From NCBI GenBank assembly GCA_028821475.1, contig JAPPGB010000030.1:26039-90038 (forward strand): 64,000 bases of DNA, written 5' to 3'. The translations under genes were made by a program, and so were the position numbers. Each line of letters starts with the position of its first letter. The first letter of the stretch is position 1. Below, in pieces: positions 32,990-40,654 of the stretch. Source of the stretch: Spirochaetaceae bacterium (GTDB taxonomy: Bacteria; Spirochaetota; Spirochaetia; SZUA-6; Bin103). The notes beneath the pieces were generated by a model. That model had not been told where the DNA came from. It searched no databases and saw only the letters and a program-made list of their open reading frames with translations.

Positions 32990-34774
32990 ATGGCTGTTCG
33001 ATTCACCTGGTTCATGGCACTGGCGTTGGCGCTGGTGGCTACCGTTACGTTCGCGAGCGGCGAGAGCGACGTCGGCGCGGCGAGCGCCGACAAGGAGTAC
33101 GTGACCGATCCGTCCACCGGCAAGCAGGTGGTCAAGCAGGAGTATGGCGGTACCATTACCGGGGCGCTGCTGACCAGGCCGTACGACCACGGCGACACCT
33201 GGATCACCCACGGCGCCGGGCTCATCTCCGGGCCGGCGATGGACAAGCTCGGCCAGGCGAACTGGGCCATCGACCGCAGTCTGAGCCCGTTCACTACCTA
33301 TTACCCCGAGAACGTGGTAACCGGGCTGCTGGCCGAGAGCTGGGAGAACCCGGATCCGCTGACCTACCGCTACACGATCCACGACAACGTGTTCTTTCAC
33401 GACAAGCCGCCGGTGAACGGCCGCCAACTGACCGCCGACGACTTGGCCGCCAATTACGAGCGCTTGCTCGGCATCGGCAGGTTCGCCGGCCAGGAGCCCG
33501 CGGCGCATACGTGGGGAACCAAGCGCATCCCGATGGAGTCGGTAACCGCCATCGACGACCTGACGTTCGAGATCAAGCTGTCGCAGCCGTACGCCGACAC
33601 GGCCCGGAGTTTGTTCGACGACTGCCACATCCGGGCCTATCCGCCGGAGATCTTCGACTCACTGCACGACGCCAACAACGTCATTGGCACCGGGCCGTTC
33701 ATCATGGACGAGTTCGTCAGCGCCACGTCGATCACGTTCGACAAGAACCCCAACTACTGGCGCGACGACGAGAAGTTCCCCGGCAACCGCCTCCCCTACG
33801 TCGACCGGCTGGTGTTCCTGATGATGAGTGACGAGGCGACCAGGGTCGCGGCCCTGCGCTCCGGCCAGATCGACATCTCCGGCGACCTCGGGACGTCCGC
33901 CATCAGATCGATCAGCACGGTGGCGGATCTGCGGGAACGCAACCCGGAGATGCACTACTGGCCGATCTCGTTCCGGTCCGAGACGTCGTTGGCGTTCAAG
34001 GCGGTGGAACAAGGCCCCCTGAGCGACGTCATGGTGCGGCGCGCGATGCAGATGGCGATCGACATCGAGGCGATCAACGACAACTACTACCGCGGCCTGG
34101 CCAAGCCGCAGCCGTGGGGGCCGATCGGGCCGGCATGGATCGGCTACCACAACCCGTTCGATACCTGGCCGGAGGAACTCCAGCAGTACTGGGTCTACGA
34201 CCCGGAAGGTGCCGAACGGCTGCTCGACGAGGCCGGATACCCACGCGGCGCCGACGGCGTCCGCTTCCGCACCACGGTGTCGGTCAACGGCGACCGCTCC
34301 GACATCGGCTACCACGAGCTGCAGGTCGGCTACTGGAAGGAGATCGGCGTGGAGGTGGAACTCCGCGCGCCCGACAACGCATCGTTCATCGGCCAGATCA
34401 GTTCCGGAGAGTGGGACGGTCTGGTCTGGCACGTCAGCGTCGGCGCCGACTACGGCAACCTCGACGGCAGTCTCGGCGGCTTTCGCGCCGGCGCCAGCTT
34501 CACCGGCGGCGCGTTCAACGACCCGGTGTTCGACGCCAAGTGGAACGAGTTGCAGGCTACCACCGGTGACGAGTACCGCCAGATGGCGAAGGCGCTCGAC
34601 CTGTACGTGGTCGAGCAGCACCCCTACCTGTGGGGACCGCTGGTGCCAAGCTTTACCGTTTCCCAGCCGTGGCTGGTCGGCTACAACGGCGAGATGCAGA
34701 TGGGCAACTGCGGCTGGACCGAGATCTATGCGCGCCTGTGGGTGGATAGTGAGCTCAAGGACGAGATGAACTAA
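32990..34774 (+). CDS. Family 5 solute-binding protein (unit E)
   Basis: 594 residues; the ATG at 32990 follows GAGGAGGGG. Signal peptide MAVRFTWFMALALALVATVT to about FAS-G is closest to that of the dead unit A, as is TWITHGAGLISGPAMDKLGQ. Lineage motif KEYVTDPSTGKQV then YGGT. Core motifs ESWENPDPLTYRYTIHDNVF, IGTGPFIMDEF, RRAMQMAIDIEAINDNYYRG. Fully GC-rich codon use, unlike the binding proteins of A to C. First gene of an intact binding protein-dppB-dppC operon; ligand unknown. Confidence 0.88.
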   Translation: MAVRFTWFMALALALVATVTFASGESDVGAASADKEYVTDPSTGKQVVKQEYGGTITGALLTRPYDHGDTWITHGAGLISGPAMDKLGQANWAIDRSLSPFTTYYPENVVTGLLAESWENPDPLTYRYTIHDNVFFHDKPPVNGRQLTADDLAANYERLLGIGRFAGQEPAAHTWGTKRIPMESVTAIDDLTFEIKLSQPYADTARSLFDDCHIRAYPPEIFDSLHDANNVIGTGPFIMDEFVSATSITFDKNPNYWRDDEKFPGNRLPYVDRLVFLMMSDEATRVAALRSGQIDISGDLGTSAIRSISTVADLRERNPEMHYWPISFRSETSLAFKAVEQGPLSDVMVRRAMQMAIDIEAINDNYYRGLAKPQPWGPIGPAWIGYHNPFDTWPEELQQYWVYDPEGAERLLDEAGYPRGADGVRFRTTVSVNGDRSDIGYHELQVGYWKEIGVEVELRAPDNASFIGQISSGEWDGLVWHVSVGADYGNLDGSLGGFRAGASFTGGAFNDPVFDAKWNELQATTGDEYRQMAKALDLYVVEQHPYLWGPLVPSFTVSQPWLVGYNGEMQMGNCGWTEIYARLWVDSELKDEMN

Positions 34775-34793
34775 GCGGTCTCCCGAGTTTCGC

Positions 34794-34822
34794 GTCCGGG
34801 GTCGGCATGTGCGGCCCCGGAC
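34794..34822 (+). promoter_or_regulatory. Hairpin between binding protein and dppB (unit E)
   Basis: GTCCGGGG (34794-34801) pairs perfectly with CCCCGGAC (34815-34822) around a 13-base loop, and ACTTTT follows eight bases before the dppB start. It looks like a weak intrinsic terminator or attenuator that lowers permease relative to binding-protein expression. Confidence 0.6.
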
Positions 34823-34830
34823 ACTTTTCC

Positions 34831-35793
34831 ATGCGCACCTACGTCATCCGGCGCCTGCTGCTGTTCATTCCCACGCTGCTCATCCTGAGCATGCTGGTGT
34901 TCTTTTCCGTGCGCCTGCTGCCCGGCGACCTGGTCGACATCCTGACGGCCGAGACGCAGTTCGGCGTCAGCAGCGAGGAGGAGAAGGCGCGCCTGCGCGC
35001 GATGATGGGGCTGGACGTCCCCGCCCACGTAGCGTACGTGCGCTGGGTGTCCGGGATCCTGTTGCGCGGTACGCTCGGGCAGTCCCTGCAGCTCGGCAAC
35101 GCGCCCGTGGAGGGGAAGATCCTATCCAGGGTGCCGGTCACGCTGGAGCTGGGGGCGGCGGCGCTGATCATCGGCCTGGTGATTGCGCTGCCGGTCGGTA
35201 TCTACTCGGCGGTGCGGCAGGACAGCGCCGGCGACTTCGCCGGGCGCAGCATAGCAATTTTCGGGCTGGCCACCCCCAACTTCTGGCTCGGCCTGATGGT
35301 GCTGATCTTTCCCGGCAACTGGTGGGGCTGGGCGCCGCCGTTGCGGCTGTATCCGTTCAGCGAGGATCCGCTGGCCCACATCGGCATGTTCCTCATTCCC
35401 GGCCTCATCCTCGGCACCTTCCTGTCGGCCGCCACCATGCGGATGACGCGCACCATGATGCTGGAGGTGCTGCGCCAGGACTACGTGCGCACCGCGTGGG
35501 CCAAGGGGCTGCGCGAACGGCTGGTCGTGATCCGCCACGCGCTGAAGAACGCGCTGATCCCGGTGGTAACCCTCATCGGGCTGCAGTTGCCGATCCTGGT
35601 GGGCGGCTCGGTGATCATCGAGACGCTGTTCAACCTGCCCGGCCTGGGGTCGCAGCTCATCCAGGCGCTGTCCAACCGTGACTACCCGATGGTGTCGGGC
35701 ATCAACCTGTTCTTCGCCACCTTCATCCTGGTCAACAACCTGCTGATCGACCTGCTGTACGCCACCCTCGACCCGAGGATCCGGTACCAATGA
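34831..35793 (+). CDS. Dipeptide-type ABC permease DppB (unit E)
   Basis: 320 residues from the ATG at 34831: MRTYVIRRLLLFIPTLLILS, periplasmic GDLVDILTAETQFGVSSEEE, GLATPNFWLGLMVLIFPGNW, EAA loop LRQDYVRTAWAKGLRERLVV and tail DLLYATLDPRIRYQ. Six spans. Stop overlaps the dppC start (ATGA), so the two subunits are translationally coupled. No good ribosome-binding site precedes it; the hairpin is directly upstream. Confidence 0.9.
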   Translation: MRTYVIRRLLLFIPTLLILSMLVFFSVRLLPGDLVDILTAETQFGVSSEEEKARLRAMMGLDVPAHVAYVRWVSGILLRGTLGQSLQLGNAPVEGKILSRVPVTLELGAAALIIGLVIALPVGIYSAVRQDSAGDFAGRSIAIFGLATPNFWLGLMVLIFPGNWWGWAPPLRLYPFSEDPLAHIGMFLIPGLILGTFLSAATMRMTRTMMLEVLRQDYVRTAWAKGLRERLVVIRHALKNALIPVVTLIGLQLPILVGGSVIIETLFNLPGLGSQLIQALSNRDYPMVSGINLFFATFILVNNLLIDLLYATLDPRIRYQ

Positions 35794-36719
35794 GCAATGT
35801 CGCCGATCCCGTGGGCGCAGAACGGCGACCCCGGCGCGGCCCGCTTGCGGACTTCTCCTACCGCCTGGTGCGGGAGAAGCCGCTGGGGCTGCTCGGCGCG
35901 GCGATCGTCGCGGTGTTCGTCCTGGTAAGCGTATTCGCCGACGTGCTGGCGCCCGACCCCGAGCAGCGCCAGGACGTGACGAAGAGCATGCGGCCCCCCT
36001 CCGCCGAGCATCTGCTGGGCACCGATCACACCGGGCGCGACTTCCTGAGCCGCAACATCTACGGTGCGCGCCTGTCGCTGCTGGTCGGCTTCGCGGCGAC
36101 CGCGGTGGCGGTGCTGGTGGCCACCGTGGTCGGCGGCCTGTCGGGGTTCGTCGGCGGCCGGCTCGACCTGCTGCTGCAGCGGATCGTCGATGCCTGGCTG
36201 GCGTTCCCGGGACTGCTGCTGCTGATGACGGTGATGTCGATCCTGGGCACCGGCACGCTGCAGGTGATCGTGATACTGGGGCTGGTGTTCGGGATCGGCA
36301 GCTCGCGCGTGGTCCGGGGCGCGGTGATCGCCGTCAAGGAGAACGCCTACTTCCAGGCCGCGCAGGCGGTCGGCAGCCGGACCTGGCATACGGTGCTGCG
36401 CCACGTGCTGCCCAACGTGATGCCGCCGATCATCATCATCTTCAGCATCACCATCGGCTCGGTGATCATCACCGAGGCTTCCTTGAGCTTCCTCGGCTTC
36501 GGGCTGCCGCTGAGCGTGCCGAGCTGGGGCGGCCTGCTGAGCCGTGAGGGCCGCCGCTACATGCAGGTGGCGCCCTGGCTGGCGATGTGGCCGGGCATCT
36601 TCCTGACCGTGGTGGTGTACGGCTTCAACATGTTCGGCGACGCGGTGCGCGACCTGCTCGACCCCCGCCTGCGCGGCGGCGCCGGCCGCTTCTCCGCCCC
36701 CCGCCGCAAGCACTCTTGA
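35790..36719 (+). CDS. Dipeptide-type ABC permease DppC (unit E)
   Basis: 309 residues: FSYRLVREKPLGLLGAAIVA, LLGTDHTGRDFLSRNIYGAR, EAA loop YFQAAQAVGSRTWHTVLRHV, and the family end DAVRDLLDPRLRGGAGRF. It completes the only fully GC-rich, undamaged unit of the five. No ATPase gene follows; the next genes are a TA pair. ATPase subunits must come from elsewhere in the genome. Confidence 0.9.
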   Translation: MSNVADPVGAERRPRRGPLADFSYRLVREKPLGLLGAAIVAVFVLVSVFADVLAPDPEQRQDVTKSMRPPSAEHLLGTDHTGRDFLSRNIYGARLSLLVGFAATAVAVLVATVVGGLSGFVGGRLDLLLQRIVDAWLAFPGLLLLMTVMSILGTGTLQVIVILGLVFGIGSSRVVRGAVIAVKENAYFQAAQAVGSRTWHTVLRHVLPNVMPPIIIIFSITIGSVIITEASLSFLGFGLPLSVPSWGGLLSREGRRYMQVAPWLAMWPGIFLTVVVYGFNMFGDAVRDLLDPRLRGGAGRFSAPRRKHS

Positions 36720-36748
36720 CGGAGTTGGACTGGACAGAGTAAAGGTCT

Positions 36749-36765
36749 AGCCAGATCAACTGGCT
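36749..36765 (+). promoter_or_regulatory. Palindrome upstream of the Phd/VapC pair
   Basis: AGCCAG-ATCAA-CTGGCT is a perfect 6-base-arm inverted repeat ending next to the ribosome-binding site (GGAG) of the antitoxin gene at 36777. Position and symmetry fit an autoregulatory operator. Confidence 0.5.
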
Positions 36766-36776
36766 GGAGTAGACGA

Positions 36777-37031
36777 GTGACCGAGTGGCAGTTGCAGGAT
36801 GCGAAGAACAAGTTCAGCGCCGTCGTCGAGGCGGCGGTCGCGGGGGATCCGCAGCGCGTCACCAAGCGTGGCAAGCCGGCGGTCGTGGTGCTCGGCGTGG
36901 GCGAGTACGAGCGTCTGCGTCGCCTGGAGAAGGCTACGGCGCCTGCATTCGCGGACCTGCTGCTCGCGATACCGCAAGGTGACGAGGAGTTCGAACGGCT
37001 TGGCCCGACCCCGAGGCCGGTGGATGGCTGA
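36777..37031 (+). CDS. Phd/YefM-family antitoxin
   Basis: 84 residues from a GTG: MTEWQLQDAKNKFSAVVEAA, VTKRGKPAVVVLGVGEYERL, then a tail ending PTPRPVDG. This is the classic Phd fold (QLQDAKNKFS) with a short toxin-binding tail. Its stop shares bases with the toxin start (TGATG), so the pair is coupled. Confidence 0.88.
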   Translation: MTEWQLQDAKNKFSAVVEAAVAGDPQRVTKRGKPAVVVLGVGEYERLRRLEKATAPAFADLLLAIPQGDEEFERLGPTPRPVDG

Positions 37032-37444
37032 TGTTCCTGATCGACACCGACATCCTGTCGGCGCTACGGAAACGAAAGCGCCACCCCGAGATCGCGCAGT
37101 GGGTCGAGAGGCAACGGAGCGCGGATCTCCACCTGAGCGTGGTGTCGGTCGGAGAGATCGAGCGCGGCATCGTGCGGCAACTGAGGCGCGACCCGGAGCA
37201 TGCGCATGAGCTCAGCGCCTGGTTGGACAGCTTGCTGATGCTTCACCGCGAGCGGATTCTGGCCGTCGACTTGTCGGCGGCGCGCCGGTGGGGCCGCTTG
37301 TCCGGTCTGCTCGGCCATGAGAGCGCCGATCTGCTCATTGCCGCCACCGCGCTGGAGCATGGCCTTACCGTGGTGACCCGCAACGTCCGCCATTTCGAGC
37401 CGGCCGGCGTGCCGGTCCTGGATCCATCGTCCGCCGCTTGTTGA
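37031..37444 (+). CDS. VapC/FitB-type PIN toxin
   Basis: 137 residues: MFLIDTDILSALRKRKRHPE has the first Asp, VVSVGEIERGIVRQ the conserved Glu, HESADLLIAATALEHGLTVV the second Asp, and TRNVRHFEPAGVPVLDP ends it. Complete FitB-like VapC ribonuclease. Paired with the Phd-type antitoxin just upstream, a common hybrid combination. Confidence 0.9.
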   Translation: MFLIDTDILSALRKRKRHPEIAQWVERQRSADLHLSVVSVGEIERGIVRQLRRDPEHAHELSAWLDSLLMLHRERILAVDLSAARRWGRLSGLLGHESADLLIAATALEHGLTVVTRNVRHFEPAGVPVLDPSSAAC

Positions 37445-37462
37445 GCGGCTGCGGCTACTCCG

Positions 37463-38497
37463 TCACGGCGCTTCGTTCGGCGTGTTCGATGACTGTTCGA
37501 GCCAGGCGCGGAGGTGGGCGGCTTCATCGGCGGCGGACGGGTCGAGTTCGGCCTGCTGGAGCCGGGAGCGAACCACGAACACGTCCATCTCGTCCGGCGG
37601 GGTGTTGCGGCGGACGATCGCCTGCACCTTGCGCGCGAAGAAGGTGCCCCAGTCGGGCCGGCGCCCGTCAAGGTCGGCGAAGCCGTACTCCTTGGCGAGC
37701 GCCCAACTCGACAACAGGCCGCCGCTCTTGTTCGCAACCCGCGGGTCGGCGGCGAGCGCCGCCACGGCGCGGCCGACGTAACAGGGCGTCTCCGACTCGG
37801 CGAAGTAGGGATCCTCCTGGATGCCGTCCCGCCAGTTCGCCTCGGTGACGCCGAACCGGTCGAGCACCGCCTCGGAGCGCAGAAACCCGGGCGTGATCGC
37901 CAGCGCCGTTACGCGGTGCGCGTGCAGGTCCGCGGCCATCGCACAGGCGAGCCGGATCACCGCGGTCTTGGCGAGGTCGTAGAACAGGTTGCCGCGGTAG
38001 CCGAGCGTGTCGCCGTCGGTCACCTCCACGATGAGGCCGGCGTTGCGCTCGATCATCAGCGGCGCTCCGTGGCGGCTGGTGATGAGGTGGCTGTGCACGG
38101 CGCGCTCCAGCATCTCCAGCCCCTTGGCCGTGGACAGCTCCCAGAACGGCAATCCCCACTCGGTGAGCTCGTCGCCGCCCCAGATGTCGTTGACCAGCAC
38201 GTCGAGCCGGCCCTGCTCGGCGCCAATCCGCCCGAACAGGCGCTCGACCTCCGGCTCCACGGTGTGGTCGGTCCGCACCGCGATGCCCCGGCCACCCTCC
38301 GCCGTGACCATTGCCGCCGTCTCGTCGATCGTCTCGGTGCGCCCGGCGGTGGCGGGGTGCCCCGTCACGCTGCGGCCCGTGCAGTAGACGGTCGCCCCCG
38401 CCGCCCCCAGCATGCGGGCAATGCCGCGGCCGGCGCCGCGCGTGGCGCCGGCGACCACGGTAACCTGGCCGGCAAGCGGTTGCTTCGGCGCGTTCAA
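37463..38497 (-). CDS. Short-chain dehydrogenase/reductase (SDR)
   Basis: About 344 residues from a TTG at 38497 that overlaps the fructosidase stop (TTGA). The Rossmann start VTVVAGATRGAGRGIARMLG replaces the usual TGxxxGxG by AGATRGAG; CTGRS suggests NADP, DVLVNDIWGG stands for NNAG, and FYDLAKTAVIRLA supplies Y-x-x-x-K. The C-terminal 60 residues (ARKVQAIVRRNTPPDEMDVF) extend beyond a normal SDR. Related oxidoreductases are often annotated DHRS1-like. Coupled to the GH32 gene, so it may act on a sugar-derived substrate; this is inference. Confidence 0.82.
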   Translation of the reverse strand: MNAPKQPLAGQVTVVAGATRGAGRGIARMLGAAGATVYCTGRSVTGHPATAGRTETIDETAAMVTAEGGRGIAVRTDHTVEPEVERLFGRIGAEQGRLDVLVNDIWGGDELTEWGLPFWELSTAKGLEMLERAVHSHLITSRHGAPLMIERNAGLIVEVTDGDTLGYRGNLFYDLAKTAVIRLACAMAADLHAHRVTALAITPGFLRSEAVLDRFGVTEANWRDGIQEDPYFAESETPCYVGRAVAALAADPRVANKSGGLLSSWALAKEYGFADLDGRRPDWGTFFARKVQAIVRRNTPPDEMDVFVVRSRLQQAELDPSAADEAAHLRAWLEQSSNTPNEAP

Positions 38498-39936
38498 TTG
38501 CCGGTTCCGGCCGCCGGCGGCCAGACGGAGTCCAGCTCGTGAACCGCCAGCGAGACCAAGCGTACGTTGCCTCCCTCGGCGTACAGTTCCAGAGGCATGT
38601 CGCAGGCGGCCGGCAGGTAGCAGAACGATGCCGAGGTGAGGCCGCCGGCGGCGAACAACTCCAGCGAGGTGCGGTCCACCAGGAGTTGCAGGCGCAGGTG
38701 TCCATCGCCGTCGCGCGGGGCCGGGATCGTTTGGCCGAGCCAGGTGAAGCGCGCGCCGGCGACGTCGTAGCGCAGGTCGTGGCCCTGGATGATGATCCCG
38801 AACGCGGCTGCGTCGGCAGGGTCGACCACCGCCTCGACGTGGAACAGGTCCCAAGTGGTGTCGGGCGCCAGGTTGCGGTAGTCGGTGGCGAGGCGGCTCC
38901 GCCAGCCGGGGCCGTGGACGTGGTACAGGTCGTGCCGGTTCGGGCCGGAACTGAGGAGATGGTCCCGCCAGCGCAGCGTGCGCCGGTGCAGCAGTTCCAG
39001 CTCCCGCACCGGCTGCCGGCACAGCCGCACGCCCTCCGGCGTGGAGCGCAGGGTCAGCTCGACCGGAAACGACATCTGGCCGTTGAACGGCATGGCCGGG
39101 AAGTGCCCCCCGCGCAGCCAGGAGATCTGGATGCGGCGGCCGTCCTCCGGCGGCACGTCGCTCCAGGTCTGCGCGGCGTAGCCGTTCGGACCGAGCTCGC
39201 AGCGCAAGGCCGGCGTCTCGGGGGTAAAGGTGGTGCCGTCGAAGCGGCCTAGGCGGTAGACGCCGGCCGCGCCCCAGAACACCCAGCGGGTGTCATCCGG
39301 GTTGCCGTCCACCGGCAGCTCGAACAGGTCCGGGCACTCGCCGGTGTCCGCCACCTCCAGGTCGCACAGGTGGCTCCACCGCTTCAGGTCGGGCGAGCCG
39401 TACAGGGTAAAGTCGTTGCCGTCCAGGAACAGCGCCATGATCCACTGGCCGGTGGGTGCGTGCCGGATCACCTTGGGGTCGCGGTTTTCCGCGCGCAGAT
39501 GGCCGAGCACCGGGTTGCCGGCGTAGCGCCGGAAGGTGCGCCCGCGGTCGGTGCTGTAGGCGATCGCCTGCACGCACGCGTTGGCGCCCGGCTGGTTGGG
39601 CCGCGGTGCGCCGAAGCCGCCGGTGGTATAGACCGCCACCAGGGCCTGCTCGCCGGCGGCGGCGAATCCGGCGCTGTCGCCGGTGTCGACCACGGCGGAG
39701 CCGGACCAGACGTAGCCGTACTCGTCCGGGGCGATGGCGGTGTCCAGTTCCCGCCAATGCACCAGGTCGGTGCTCACCGCGTGCCCCCAGGAGTTGGCGC
39801 CGTGGTTCATGAACCCCGGCGTGTGCTGAAAGAACAGGTGGTATTCGCCGCGGTACCAGACCAGCCCGTTGGGGTCGTTCATCCACGAGTGGCGCGGGCT
39901 GAAGTGGAACTGCGGGCGGTGCAACTCGTCGTACAT
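38494..39936 (-). CDS. GH32 beta-fructosidase
   Basis: 480 residues from the ATG at 39936. All GH32 landmarks are present: WMNDPNG (residues 18-24, nucleophile Asp21), WSGSAV, ENRDPKVI (transition-state stabilising Asp) and TGECPDLFEL (acid/base Glu). The C-terminal beta-sandwich with VDRTSLELFAAGG follows. No signal peptide, so it works in the cytoplasm on imported sucrose, sucrose-phosphate or short fructans. It is operonic with the SDR; no sugar transporter is adjacent. Lower-case starts upstream to 40116 cross the divergent promoter region. Confidence 0.92.
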   Translation of the reverse strand: MYDELHRPQFHFSPRHSWMNDPNGLVWYRGEYHLFFQHTPGFMNHGANSWGHAVSTDLVHWRELDTAIAPDEYGYVWSGSAVVDTGDSAGFAAAGEQALVAVYTTGGFGAPRPNQPGANACVQAIAYSTDRGRTFRRYAGNPVLGHLRAENRDPKVIRHAPTGQWIMALFLDGNDFTLYGSPDLKRWSHLCDLEVADTGECPDLFELPVDGNPDDTRWVFWGAAGVYRLGRFDGTTFTPETPALRCELGPNGYAAQTWSDVPPEDGRRIQISWLRGGHFPAMPFNGQMSFPVELTLRSTPEGVRLCRQPVRELELLHRRTLRWRDHLLSSGPNRHDLYHVHGPGWRSRLATDYRNLAPDTTWDLFHVEAVVDPADAAAFGIIIQGHDLRYDVAGARFTWLGQTIPAPRDGDGHLRLQLLVDRTSLELFAAGGLTSASFCYLPAACDMPLELYAEGGNVRLVSLAVHELDSVWPPAAGTGN

Positions 39937-39999
39937 GTCGGGATCCTCTCGTTGGTGTGTTGACGGGATTTCACCGGCAACGATAGCATTGCGGCTCAG

Positions 40000-40569
40000 A
40001 TGTCGGTACTCCAAACCATCGCCGAACGGCGTTCGATATTCGATTTCCAGCCCACGGCCGTGCCGCGCGCACGGCTCGAGCGCGCACTGCAGGCGGCCGT
40101 CTGGGCGCCCAACCACAAGCTCACCGAGCCGTGGCGCTTCATCGTGGTGGGGCCGGAGGCCAAGGACCGGCTCTGCCGAGTCTACGCGCGCATCAAGCAG
40201 GACGACGTCAAGGTGGACATCGAGCCTGAGGCGCTGCGCGAGATCGGCCGCAAGGCCGTCAAGAAGCTCATGGGCAAGCCGTCGGTGATGGCGGTGACGT
40301 GCGCCGTGTCGGGCGACCCCTTTCTCGACCGCGAGGACTACGCCGCCACCTGCTGCGCCATGCAGAACATCATGCTCGCGGCCTGGGAGGACGGCATCGG
40401 CATGCAGTGGAGCACCAGCAGCTTGATCGAGGATGCCGAAGCGCTGTCGGTGCTGGGCGTGGATCCCGCGCGTGAACGGGTGGTGGGCCTGCTGTACGTC
40501 GGCTTCCCCGAGCGCGTACCGGTCTCGAAGCGCAAGCCAGCCGCCACGCTCACCACCTGGCTGGCCTGA
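40000..40569 (+). CDS. Nitroreductase family protein
   Basis: 189 residues with the family start LQTIAERRSIFDFQP (FMN-binding RRS), AAVWAPNHKLTEPWRFIVVG, and AAWEDGIGMQWSTSS near the C-terminal flavin site. RdxA/NfsB-like FMN oxidoreductases reduce nitro compounds, quinones or similar using NAD(P)H. Divergent from the fructosidase with 63 bases between. A REP-like palindrome follows 40 bases after the stop. Confidence 0.9.
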   Translation: MSVLQTIAERRSIFDFQPTAVPRARLERALQAAVWAPNHKLTEPWRFIVVGPEAKDRLCRVYARIKQDDVKVDIEPEALREIGRKAVKKLMGKPSVMAVTCAVSGDPFLDREDYAATCCAMQNIMLAAWEDGIGMQWSTSSLIEDAEALSVLGVDPARERVVGLLYVGFPERVPVSKRKPAATLTTWLA

Positions 40570-40609
40570 GCTTGAACTGATCCGCCCGTCGGCGGGTAGC
40601 CGCTCGGAT

Positions 40610-40635
40610 GCAGCCGGTGTTTCGCCACGGGCTGG
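40610..40635 (+). repeat. REP-like palindrome, copy 1
   Basis: CAGCCGGTG-TTTCGC-CACGGGCTG is a hairpin with 9-base arms and one mismatch. It lies between the nitroreductase and YWTD genes and is repeated in inverted orientation at 42355-42380, with relatives at 49278-49303 and 50617-50642. Extragenic position and sequence conservation fit a REP-type element. Confidence 0.65.
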
Positions 40636-40654
40636 TCATGCCGATGCTACATTC

